Shown in pieces: positions 17,451-23,819 of a stretch of DNA of 45,555 nt (positions within the stretch are counted from its first letter, which is position 1; every line of letters begins with the position of its first letter). The position numbers and the translations under genes were made by a program. The DNA is from Clostridia bacterium (GTDB lineage: Bacteria > Bacillota > Clostridia > Oscillospirales > CAG-272), in contig JAGBTY010000005.1 in NCBI GenBank assembly GCA_017631085.1, positions 1 through 45,555 of the forward strand. The letters run 5' to 3'. The notes below the pieces were generated by a model. That model had not been told where the DNA came from, ran no database searches, and saw nothing but the letters and a program-made list of their open reading frames with translations.

Positions 17451-17825
17451 TTATTTGGTAGATTTTAAATCAGAAAATTTCAATCCAATATTCTTCAAAA
17501 TATCCGCTGTTACCTCGCTGAAATTGTTTTGTATGCTATCATTGGAATATCGCAAAACAGTTATATTCCATTTTGACAAAGCATTATCCCTTTGAGCATC
17601 GGCTTCCAAGTGTTGAGGCAATAGGTGTTGTCTTCCGTCAACCTCAATAACGATTTTCTTTTCTGCTATGTAAAAATCGACTATATAATTTTCAATATTA
17701 TGTTGCCTTCTTACGTTGAATGGGAGTAACTTTAGAAGATCATACCATAAATGTTTTTCTTCGGGAGTCATATTTTTTCTTAAAGTTCTTGCCGTGGAAA
17801 CAATCTTTCTATTGTATGGTATCAT
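17451..17825 (-). CDS. DUF559 (Vsr-like PD-(D/E)XK) endonuclease-domain protein A
   Basis: A 124-residue DUF559 protein, the fold family of very-short-patch-repair-like nucleases. The conserved order is visible: ARTLRKNMTPEEKHLWYDLL, then NYIVDFYIAEKKIVIEVDGRQH with the presumed metal-binding Asp and Glu-x-Asp, then ITVLRYSNDSI. The start codon is preceded by GGATGAGGAG. This Shine-Dalgarno sequence is the end of the flanking REP-like repeat, so the repeat supplies the translation signal. The gene fills almost the whole space between two inverted repeats (17386-17877) and separates a GH2 gene from a methyltransferase, with which it has no clear functional link. Function and DNA target are unknown. 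Confidence 0.85.
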   Translation of the reverse strand: MIPYNRKIVSTARTLRKNMTPEEKHLWYDLLKLLPFNVRRQHNIENYIVDFYIAEKKIVIEVDGRQHLLPQHLEADAQRDNALSKWNITVLRYSNDSIQNNFSEVTADILKNIGLKFSDLKSTK

Positions 17826-17828
17826 TAT

Positions 17829-17877
17829 AACTCCTCATCCACCACTTCGTGGTCCCCCTTCTCCCGCAGGAGAAGGC
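17829..17877. repeat. REP-like repeat, right (inverted) copy flanking DUF559 gene A
   Basis: Inverted relative to 17386-17450. It begins CTCCTCATCC, then has hairpin ACCAC/GTGGT (17841-17853) and hairpin CCTTCTCC/GGAGAAGG (17857-17876). It overlaps the last 14 codons of the methyltransferase and supplies the ribosome site of DUF559 gene A. Confidence 0.8.
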
Positions 17878-18467
17878 CTTTTAGCAACCGTTACATATGC
17901 GTGCTCGGTCTCAAAATCGTTTATGATTTCTAGATTCGATGTGAAAATGTCATTCCGTATATTATTCGGATTGTCGGGATATATTTTTATCTTTCTATCT
18001 CCCATATCTATAAATTCGCTTTGATTTTTATCGATCGATAAAACAAAAAGTCCATTATCATTCAACAACGAGGAAACTTTTTTAATAGCTGATAGTTTGT
18101 CATTTATGTGCATGAATGTAAGCGACGAATATATTACGTCAAAATTTTGTTCAAATTCAAATGATGTAAAATCATCGCAAATAAGCTTTACATTGTCACA
18201 AGAAGATAAGTTTTCTGTAGCACGTTCTATTGTTTTTTCGGAAATATCTATTCCATATAGACACTTACAATTAGGGGCGATCTTGATAGCAAGCCTGCCG
18301 GTTCCGATGCCGATTTCCAAAACAGTTTTGGTTTTATCTAATTGCATGCTGTCGATAAATTTTTCTCCATCCCACTTATCCATATAATCTCTTAACGGTT
18401 TAGGATCTCGAACAGGATCATTGTTTTCTTCTATAAGCTTATCGTAATGTTTAATTACCTCGTTCAT
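17835..18467 (-). CDS. Class I SAM-dependent methyltransferase with repeat-encoded C-terminus
   Basis: A 210-residue small-molecule-type methyltransferase. The ATG at 18467 follows AAGAGG, while the longer frame from 18488 has no such site. Motif I is VLEIGIGTGRLAIKI (about residues 50-64) with the SAM-binding GxGxG. The acidic residue of motif II lies in LYGIDISEKTIERA, and motifs near DVIYSSLTFMHI follow. The substrate is unknown. The last 14 residues (RPSPAGEGGPRSGG) are encoded entirely by the adjacent REP-like repeat, so the original end was probably replaced or extended by its insertion. The core fold appears complete, so the protein may still work. Confidence 0.8.
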   Translation of the reverse strand: MNEVIKHYDKLIEENNDPVRDPKPLRDYMDKWDGEKFIDSMQLDKTKTVLEIGIGTGRLAIKIAPNCKCLYGIDISEKTIERATENLSSCDNVKLICDDFTSFEFEQNFDVIYSSLTFMHINDKLSAIKKVSSLLNDNGLFVLSIDKNQSEFIDMGDRKIKIYPDNPNNIRNDIFTSNLEIINDFETEHAYVTVAKRPSPAGEGGPRSGG

Positions 18468-18497
18468 TTTTACCTCTTGATAAAACAAGGTGGTTTT

Positions 18498-19445
18498 TCA
18501 ATTCACCGCGTTTCGTCTTATACCTTTTTCGAATGCTTTGATGTTTTCGATCATTTCATCAAGGCAGAGGTTACGCGCTTCGCTGCTTGCCCACGCCATA
18601 TGGGGAGTGAGGCAAACGTTCGGAAGCTTTGCTATTTTGAAGATGGGATTATCTCTTGGCAGAGGCTCTTCGGAGAACACGTCGGAGCCAAATGCTCCGA
18701 TGCTTCCTGAAATAATGGCTTCGGCTACGGCTTCTTCGTCTGTGACTGCTCCTCTTGCGGCGTTATAAAGAATAACGTTTTTCTTCATGAGCTCAAGCTC
18801 GTGCTTGCCGATTAGGGAGCGGGTATCTGCCTTGAGGGGAGTGTGTATGGAAATAATGTCGGACTCGCGGCAAAGTGTGTCGAGAGATACGCACTCATAG
18901 TTTTCGTCGGGGGTGCGTTTGTGTGCGATAACACGGCAGCCAAAGGCATGGGCGATCTCGGCAACCTTTTTTCCAATATTTCCAAGACCTATGACGCCCC
19001 AGGTTTTGCCCGTAAGCTCGTAAAATATGGGAGCGACCATATTCGCAAGTCCCGAATCGGTATATTTTTCGCTTGTTACAGCATTATTATATTCTCTCAA
19101 ATGTGTTGCAAGTTCAAGGACGGTAGCGACGGTTACTTGCGCCACAGAATTCGTTGAGTATCCTACAACGTTGCTGACCTGAACGCCAATGCTTGCGCAG
19201 TATTTCGTATCGATATTGTCGTATCCCGTTGCGGCAACGCAGATGAGCTTTAGCTTTTCCACACCCTTAAGAGTTTCTGAATTTAAGGGAAGCTTATTGA
19301 CGATAATAACATCAGTGTCCTTTATTCTTTCACCAAGCTCCGCAAGGGCAGTTGAGCCGTATATACAAGCTTCACCGACGCTGTTCAATTTCGAAAGATC
19401 AAGATCCTTGCCGAGAGTATCGCCGTCAAGTACTGTTATTTTCAT
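18498..19445 (-). CDS. NAD-dependent D-2-hydroxyacid dehydrogenase
   Basis: A 315-residue enzyme of the D-isomer-specific 2-hydroxyacid dehydrogenase family (glycerate/hydroxypyruvate or lactate-type). The NAD-binding GxGxxG is in WGVIGLGNIGKKVAEIA (about 150). The catalytic Arg is in NAARGAVTDEEA, the Glu in FSEEPLP, and the proton-relay His in LTPHMAWAS. Length is typical. GAGGT precedes the ATG. It is transcribed from its own promoter at 19481-19509. It lies 30 bp upstream of the methyltransferase on the same strand, so read-through is possible. The exact substrate is undetermined; hydroxypyruvate reductase is a reasonable guess. Confidence 0.88.
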   Translation of the reverse strand: MKITVLDGDTLGKDLDLSKLNSVGEACIYGSTALAELGERIKDTDVIIVNKLPLNSETLKGVEKLKLICVAATGYDNIDTKYCASIGVQVSNVVGYSTNSVAQVTVATVLELATHLREYNNAVTSEKYTDSGLANMVAPIFYELTGKTWGVIGLGNIGKKVAEIAHAFGCRVIAHKRTPDENYECVSLDTLCRESDIISIHTPLKADTRSLIGKHELELMKKNVILYNAARGAVTDEEAVAEAIISGSIGAFGSDVFSEEPLPRDNPIFKIAKLPNVCLTPHMAWASSEARNLCLDEMIENIKAFEKGIRRNAVN

Positions 19446-19480
19446 GGTCTGTTACCTCAATAAATATTTTTATTGATGAA

Positions 19481-19509
19481 ATTATATCATTTTTTTCTGC
19501 TTTTAGCAA
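19481..19509 (-). promoter_or_regulatory. Promoter of the 2-hydroxyacid dehydrogenase
   Basis: On the minus strand TTGCTA (19504-19509) and TATAAT (19481-19486) are spaced 17 bp, about 36 bp before the start codon. Confidence 0.65.
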
Positions 19510-19536
19510 TAGAAAAATAAAAATATATCAAAGGAC

Positions 19537-19565
19537 TTGAAAAAAACTCGGCTGTATGTTAAACT
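19537..19565 (+). promoter_or_regulatory. Candidate promoter of pnuC
   Basis: TTGAAA (19537-19542) and TAAACT (19560-19565) are spaced 17 bp. The leader is only about 35 bp, too short for an NAD+ or thiamine riboswitch. Confidence 0.45.
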
Positions 19566-19598
19566 TATAAAGTTAAAATCAAAAAAAGAGGTCTTTTT

Positions 19599-20291
19599 GT
19601 GAATCCTATAAAATCGATAAAAAACTTGACCGGATTTGAAAAGCTGTTGTGGGGAATATCCTTGGTAGTGGTTGCCCTGAGCTTTTTGGTGATGGATGAA
19701 CCCGATATTCTTGTAATGATATCCTCTCTTATCGGTGTTACAGCACTGATATTCGTATCCAAGGGAGATGTGTTCGGACAGCTTCTTATAGTTATATTCA
19801 GCATACTTTACGGTATCGTTTCGATACAAGCCAAATACTATGGCGAAGCCATAACCTATATTGGAATGAGTGGACTTATCGCGGTCTTTTCTATAATAAC
19901 ATGGCTGAAGAACCCTTACGAAAAGCATCAGGTAAGGGTATCGGCTCTGACTCCGTTTAAAGCAATAATGATCGCGGTACTGACTGTTGCGGTCACGGTG
20001 ATGTTTTATTTTATTCTCGAGCTTCTCGGAACTGCAAGTCTTATGGTAAGTACCTTGTCGGTAGCCACCAGCTTTGCCGCGTCCGCCCTGGCTTTGCTCA
20101 GAAGTCCATATTATGCGCTTATATACTGTCTTAACGATATAGTTCTTATCGTTCTTTGGACGATCGCGTCGATAGCGGATAGCGGTTCATTTCCGATGAT
20201 ACTGTGTTTTACCATGTTTTTGGCAAACGATATATACGGATTTGTAAACTGGAGACGAATGAGACGTTTACAACAGAAAAATAAGGTGTGA
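19599..20291 (+). CDS. pnuC: PnuC-family nicotinamide riboside / vitamin transporter
   Basis: A 230-residue membrane protein with about seven helices, typical of PnuC facilitators. The start is GTG at 19599 with AAGAGG upstream. The family-typical end is present: LIYCLNDIVLIVLWTIAS and a late NDIYGFVNWRRM, where Trp and Asn residues line the substrate site. PnuC proteins carry nicotinamide riboside and are driven by intracellular phosphorylation of the substrate. Close relatives (PnuT, PnuX) carry thiamine or riboflavin, and no riboswitch is seen to decide between them. The next gene, 9 bp downstream, is a P-loop kinase and probably in the same operon. Confidence 0.88.
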   Translation: MNPIKSIKNLTGFEKLLWGISLVVVALSFLVMDEPDILVMISSLIGVTALIFVSKGDVFGQLLIVIFSILYGIVSIQAKYYGEAITYIGMSGLIAVFSIITWLKNPYEKHQVRVSALTPFKAIMIAVLTVAVTVMFYFILELLGTASLMVSTLSVATSFAASALALLRSPYYALIYCLNDIVLIVLWTIASIADSGSFPMILCFTMFLANDIYGFVNWRRMRRLQQKNKV

Positions 20292-20300
20292 GGTAGAAAA

Positions 20301-20789
20301 ATGTCAGTAATACTTATTGGAATGCCATCTTGTGGCAAAAGTACCCTTGGCGTATTACTTGCGAAAAGACTTGGAATGAGATTTATTGACTCCGACCTTT
20401 TGATACAAGAAAGGGAGGGGAAGCTCCTTCATGAAATTATCGGTGAGGTTGGTACGGACGGATTTATAGCTATTGAAAATCTTGTCAACCGCAATATAAC
20501 CGATAGGAACGCTGTTATATCAACGGGAGGTAGTGCTGTATACGGAAAAGAGGCTATGGAGCATCTTAAGACACTCGGTAAGGTGGTGTATCTCCGCATA
20601 TCGTATAGTGAGATGGAAAAGAGACTTGGCGACTATGTTCACAGAGGAGTCGTGATAAAGAAGGGACACACACTTGCGGATATGTATAAGGAAAGGGTGG
20701 CTCTGTATGAGAAATACGCCGATATTATTGTTGACGGTACGAATGATATATCAAATACACTTGATCTGATAGCAGAGAAGATCAGATAA
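20301..20789 (+). CDS. Shikimate-kinase-like P-loop kinase
   Basis: A 162-residue small-molecule kinase with the shikimate kinase fold. Walker A is GMPSCGKST (7-15), DSD is at 30-32, and STGGSAVY at about 74-81 is the substrate-site glycine loop. The lid reads HRGVVI (114-119), where true shikimate kinases usually have an R-P-L motif, so substrate specificity is uncertain. GAGGT precedes the ATG. It lies 9 bp after pnuC. No other shikimate pathway gene is nearby, so a kinase for the PnuC cargo is conceivable, though the usual nicotinamide riboside kinases are different proteins. Confidence 0.75.
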   Translation: MSVILIGMPSCGKSTLGVLLAKRLGMRFIDSDLLIQEREGKLLHEIIGEVGTDGFIAIENLVNRNITDRNAVISTGGSAVYGKEAMEHLKTLGKVVYLRISYSEMEKRLGDYVHRGVVIKKGHTLADMYKERVALYEKYADIIVDGTNDISNTLDLIAEKIR

Positions 20790-20844
20790 AAAATTTCGAC
20801 TAGCTTTTCTCTATTGTTTTTAACGGAGAATTTGCAAGCACAAA

Positions 20845-20888
20845 AAATCGTCAGAGGGATTGTTTTCTCTGACGATTTGTGTTATAAT
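20845..20888 (+). promoter_or_regulatory. Hairpin overlapping a candidate promoter of DUF559 gene B
   Basis: A 12-bp stem AAATCGTCAGAG / CTCTGACGATTT (20845-20856 and 20867-20878) is followed by TATAAT at 20883-20888. TTGTTT (20860-20865), 17 bp upstream of it, lies in the hairpin loop. The hairpin could terminate the kinase gene, and the boxes could start DUF559 gene B. Confidence 0.5.
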
Positions 20889-20917
20889 GGACTCGATATA
20901 ACATTGGAGGAGTAAGT

Positions 20918-21295
20918 ATGTCGCTTGATTACAACGAAAAGAATATTACTCTTGCCAAAAATCTTCGCAAGAATGCAACGCCACAGGAGAGTCATCTGTG
21001 GTATGATTTCTTATCAAAATATGAAATTAGATTTCAGAGACAAAAAGCAATAGATAACTTCATTGCGGATTTTTACTGTCACAAAGCAAAATTGATTATA
21101 GAAATTGACGGTTCGCAACATTATTCAGAAGAAGGCAGACAAAAAGACGAATTCCGAACCGAAATCCTTGAGGGGTACGGTTTGAAAGTTATCAGATTTA
21201 CAAACTGTCAAATAAACACAAACTTCAGTGGTGTTTGCGAGTATATCAATGCCGTCGTAAAAGCCTCCCTCCGAGAGGGAGGGGGACCGCATTAG
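20918..21295 (+). CDS. DUF559 (Vsr-like PD-(D/E)XK) endonuclease-domain protein B
   Basis: A 125-residue DUF559 protein, a clear but diverged homologue of protein A. Shared blocks are LRKNATPQESHLWYD, DNFIADFYCHKAKLIIEIDG (presumed catalytic Asp and Glu-x-Asp), SQH and LKVIRFTN. GGAGGAG precedes the ATG. The last 11 residues (KASLREGGGPH) are encoded by a REP-like repeat, and the stop codon lies in the loop of a repeat hairpin. The neighbours (kinase upstream, a truncated acetyltransferase downstream) give no functional link. The family is nuclease-like; the target and biological role are unknown. Confidence 0.85.
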   Translation: MSLDYNEKNITLAKNLRKNATPQESHLWYDFLSKYEIRFQRQKAIDNFIADFYCHKAKLIIEIDGSQHYSEEGRQKDEFRTEILEGYGLKVIRFTNCQINTNFSGVCEYINAVVKASLREGGGPH

Positions 21296-21308
21296 CGGTG
21301 GAAGGAGA
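21261..21308. repeat. REP-like repeat of a second family, forward copy, at the 3' end of DUF559 gene B
   Basis: Hairpin CCTCCCTC/GAGGGAGG (21264-21282) is followed by ACCGC/GCGGT (21286-21299) and ends GGAAGGAGA. The layout parallels the repeats around DUF559 gene A (strong hairpin, variable hairpin, purine-rich end), but the stem sequence differs. Confidence 0.75.
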
Positions 21309-21347
21309 CTGCGTAACTTAAAGTTCAGATTAACTTCATTGTAGCGC

Positions 21348-21394
21348 ACTCTCCCTCAGTCAGCTTTGCTGACAGCTCCCTCCCGGAGGGAGCC
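21348..21394. repeat. REP-like repeat of the second family, inverted copy
   Basis: It reads ACTCTCCCTCA, then hairpin GTCAGC/GCTGAC (21359-21373), then hairpin GCTCCCTC/GAGGGAGC (21375-21393). It is inverted relative to 21261-21308, about 40 bp away. Two further short hairpins follow: GGGCT/AGCCC at 21425-21435 and GCCTTTGT/ACAAAGGC at 21439-21457. Confidence 0.75.
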
Positions 21395-21487
21395 TTAGGA
21401 TGTGCGCACCTTTAGTTAGGGTATGGGCTTAGCCCGATGCCTTTGTAATACAAAGGCGAAACTTGCGTTAAAAGGAGAAGTAGCCGT

Positions 21488-21637
21488 ATGATACAGCCCG
21501 TAAACAATAACAATATTAAAGAATGTGTTGCCGTAATTAGAGAAAGTTTTTTAACTGTAGCCAATGAGTTTGGTTTTACGATCGAAAACGCGCCCCGTTT
21601 TACTGCTTTTGCTACAACAGAACAAAGGTTTACATAA
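21488..21637 (+). pseudogene. Truncated GNAT-family acetyltransferase (N-terminal fragment)
   Basis: A 49-codon frame with a good ribosome site (AAAAGGAGAAG). The protein contains ECVAVIRESFLTVANEFG and ENAPRFTAFATTEQRF, which resemble the N-terminus of a GNAT N-acetyltransferase family common in Clostridia. It then stops at TAA without any acetyl-CoA-binding motif; full-length members have about 150 or more residues. No continuation was seen in the following bases, which become the terminator of the convergent gene. It looks like the remnant of a deletion or of element-associated rearrangement beside DUF559 gene B. Confidence 0.7.
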
Positions 21638-21645
21638 GTGACAAC

Positions 21646-21676
21646 ACCCCGACAGACCTAAAAAATCTGCCGGGGT
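21646..21676 (-). terminator. Terminator of the SpoIIQ-like gene
   Basis: An 11-bp stem with one mismatch: ACCCCGACAGA (21646-21656) and TCTGCCGGGGT (21666-21676). Between it and the SpoIIQ-like stop codon (21677-21776) there is no supported gene. Confidence 0.6.
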
Positions 21677-21776
21677 TAATTATTTGTTTGTTGCGGAGTA
21701 ATTCTGAGCCATACAAGTAAGCTGACTTATAATTTCTCCGATAAGAACATCACGCTTTAATGAGTTGGGAATTTTT

Positions 21777-22517
21777 TTACTTTTCGTAGGAAGCGTCGAT
21801 GCCAAGAGAATTAAGTGCTTGTTCCTCAAAATACTTAAGGGGGTCAACAGACAGATCACCAACGGTCATTTCAAAGTGGAGGTGTGGCTCGTCTGCGATC
21901 TCGACCATAGCACTGTCTCCAACAGATGCGATAAGCTGACCTGCGCGAACCTTTGCGCCCTCCGAAATTCCTTCGGGAACTTCCTTGGAAAGATTTTTGT
22001 AGATCGTGAAGCAGTCTCCGCTATGCTCAATAGCTATACAGTAACCCATTTTTGTGTCTTCCCATATTTTTGATACCTTACCGTCTGCAGCTGCGTATAC
22101 GGGAGCACCCTCGTCGGTGTTTATATCAACACCGATATGGACCCTATAATCTTCCATTGTGTTGGAAAATACCTGAAGAGTAGGATCATGCTTGTTCGTT
22201 ACAGTGCCACTTACGGGAAGAGCGAAGGAAGGTATTTTATCTTCAACGGGTGTTACGGTAGGAGTGTCATTTTTTTCGGGCTCTTTTTGAGATTCTTTTT
22301 CGGGCTCGGGCGTTTTGTCCGAGGGCTCTGTTACCTTTGGTGTTTCGGAAGGAGGAGGCAAATTGTCCCCATCATCCTGCTTGGTTCTGTTGGTCGCGAC
22401 GGCAACCGTGATTATTACAGCAAATGCAAGAACGAGCATGGTAAGTGTTATTACTGCTGCTCGGTTTGCTTTAAGGCTGTTTAGCTTTTCGCGTAGATCA
22501 AATTTTTTTTCAGACAT
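21777..22517 (-). CDS. SpoIIQ-like membrane-anchored LytM/M23 protein
   Basis: A 246-residue protein with a short cytoplasmic N-terminus, one membrane helix (about 21-42), a Pro/Glu/Lys-rich linker (50-95) and a LytM (M23) domain. Zinc ligands are present: His127 and Asp131 in HIGVD, with His212 and His214 in PHLHF. The catalytic His usually found in a YxHL motif is replaced by Asn175 (IYKNLS), so peptidase activity is doubtful. Anchored, partly degenerate LytM proteins of this size match SpoIIQ, which joins SpoIIIAH across the forespore membranes. A sigma-F-like promoter upstream (22570-22597) supports this. A cell-wall-related M23 factor remains possible. Confidence 0.7.
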   Translation of the reverse strand: MSEKKFDLREKLNSLKANRAAVITLTMLVLAFAVIITVAVATNRTKQDDGDNLPPPSETPKVTEPSDKTPEPEKESQKEPEKNDTPTVTPVEDKIPSFALPVSGTVTNKHDPTLQVFSNTMEDYRVHIGVDINTDEGAPVYAAADGKVSKIWEDTKMGYCIAIEHSGDCFTIYKNLSKEVPEGISEGAKVRAGQLIASVGDSAMVEIADEPHLHFEMTVGDLSVDPLKYFEEQALNSLGIDASYEK

Positions 22518-22569
22518 TTTTTTCTCCTTTATGTGATTTTTATTTTTGTCTTCAGGGCTTTCTGTCTAT

Positions 22570-22597
22570 ATTTTAGCCACATAAAAAGCCTTTATTC
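22570..22597 (-). promoter_or_regulatory. Candidate sigma-F-type promoter of the SpoIIQ-like gene
   Basis: On the minus strand GGCTAAAAT (22570-22578) matches the sigma-F/G -10 pattern GGnnAnAnT. GAATA (22593-22597), 14 bp upstream, resembles the -35 GYATA with one mismatch. No sigma-A pair of similar quality was seen here. Confidence 0.45.
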
Positions 22598-22633
22598 AGT
22601 TTTAACGAAAATAAAAAATACCACTTTTTTGTA

Positions 22634-22661
22634 TTGAAAAAAATTTGATATGTGTTATAAT
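22634..22661 (+). promoter_or_regulatory. Promoter of the M14 carboxypeptidase gene
   Basis: TTGAAA (22634-22639) and TATAAT (22656-22661) are spaced 16 bp, about 40 bp before the start codon. Confidence 0.65.
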
Positions 22662-22701
22662 ATAATTAGCCAAAATAAAATTTATATAAGGAAGTAAAAA
22701 A

Positions 22702-23769
22702 TTGAATAGTGTAAAAAAATACAGAGTGCGCCTGATCTCACTTATGCTTGTATTTTGTATGGCATTTGTGAGCGGCTGCAGAGGAAAGAATGATACAGAG
22801 CCTTCTGCCGATCTTTCTGCTATTGTTGAGACCGACAGTGCGGAGTATACTTACGAAGAAATGGAAGCAGATCTTTATGAACTTGAGGAACGATACGGAG
22901 AATTCATTCAAGTGTCATATGAGGGAAAGAGCCACGACGGAAGAAATATTTATTATGCCGATATAGGCTCGTCCGATGCCGAAGTACAGATAATGGTAAA
23001 CGCGGGTATACACGGAAGAGAATATATGACGCCTATGTATCTTATGGCAGAGATCGAATATTTTCTTTCCGAAGCTGTGTCCGACGAGAAATTGGGTGCA
23101 AAGCTTAATGATATTATGATACGTGTCGTGCCTATGATAAATCCCGACGGAATAGCCATGAGTCAAGGAGGTCTTGATGCTATAAGAAGCGAGGATCTGA
23201 AGCAGACGATACTTGACGCCTACGAATACGACAGAAAGCTTGAGAGTTATCAAAGCTATAAGGACATAGATACATATCTCAAATATTGGAAAGCAAATGC
23301 AAGAGGCGTTGATCTGAACAGAAATTTTGATATAGACTATTGGTCGGAGCTTGATACTGAGCGAGGACGGCCAAGCGCTCAAAAATTCAAGGGTTATTTA
23401 CCTAATTCGGAAAATGAGACAAAGTCTCTCATAAGCTTAACAGACGAGCTTGACGGACTTGCTTGTGCCGTGTCGATACACTCGCAGGGCGAGATAATCT
23501 ACTGGGATTGCGGACAAAAGGGAGAGATAAGAGCCAAGACTGTGGAGCTTGCGGTCCTTGCAAACAAAATGAACGGTTATCCGTTGCATACGTCATTTAC
23601 CGCTCCCGATGCTTCTTATAACGATTGGTGTGTGCTTGAGCTTGGTATTCCGTCAATAAATATTGAAACGGGAACAGATTCCTGCCCCTTGCCAATAGAA
23701 CAGTTTGAGACTATATGGGATCAAAACAAAGAACTTTTGTCAGCGCTTGTTACAAAATATTCAGAATAA
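22702..23769 (+). CDS. M14-family zinc carboxypeptidase lipoprotein
   Basis: A 355-residue exported carboxypeptidase. The start is TTG at 22702 with AAGGAAG upstream. The hydrophobic segment LISLMLVFCMAFVSGC ends in a lipobox, so it is predicted to be membrane-anchored outside. The M14 zinc site is intact: His104 and Glu107 in NAGIHGREYMTP, His260 in SIHSQG, and the catalytic Glu322 in SINIETG. NPDG (about 150) and GVDLNRNFD (about 205, Asn-Arg substrate binding) are also typical. It may trim peptides or muropeptides such as gamma-D-Glu-mDAP at the cell surface; the DAP-specific role is inference. It is monocistronic and ends at a bidirectional terminator. Confidence 0.9.
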   Translation: MNSVKKYRVRLISLMLVFCMAFVSGCRGKNDTEPSADLSAIVETDSAEYTYEEMEADLYELEERYGEFIQVSYEGKSHDGRNIYYADIGSSDAEVQIMVNAGIHGREYMTPMYLMAEIEYFLSEAVSDEKLGAKLNDIMIRVVPMINPDGIAMSQGGLDAIRSEDLKQTILDAYEYDRKLESYQSYKDIDTYLKYWKANARGVDLNRNFDIDYWSELDTERGRPSAQKFKGYLPNSENETKSLISLTDELDGLACAVSIHSQGEIIYWDCGQKGEIRAKTVELAVLANKMNGYPLHTSFTAPDASYNDWCVLELGIPSINIETGTDSCPLPIEQFETIWDQNKELLSALVTKYSE

Positions 23770-23808
23770 AAAATGCTCTATGACGCTTTGCGTCATAGAG
23801 CATTTTTT
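23768..23808. terminator. Bidirectional terminator between M14 and solute-binding protein genes
   Basis: An 18-bp stem (AAAAAATGCTCTATGACG / CGTCATAGAGCATTTTTT) with a 5-base loop and A/T runs on both sides. Confidence 0.92.
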
Positions 23809-23819
23809 ATGTAGTTAGT

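Noticed and set aside
19510-19598. NAD+ or thiamine riboswitch before pnuC
   Set aside because: The leader after the candidate promoter is only about 35 bp and has no matching conserved motifs.
21680-21862. 60-codon minus-strand frame overlapping the end of the SpoIIQ-like gene
   Set aside because: Most of it is out of frame within the SpoIIQ-like gene and no ribosome site fits. The remaining segment (21680-21776) shows no recognisable domain, including no likeness to SpoIIID.
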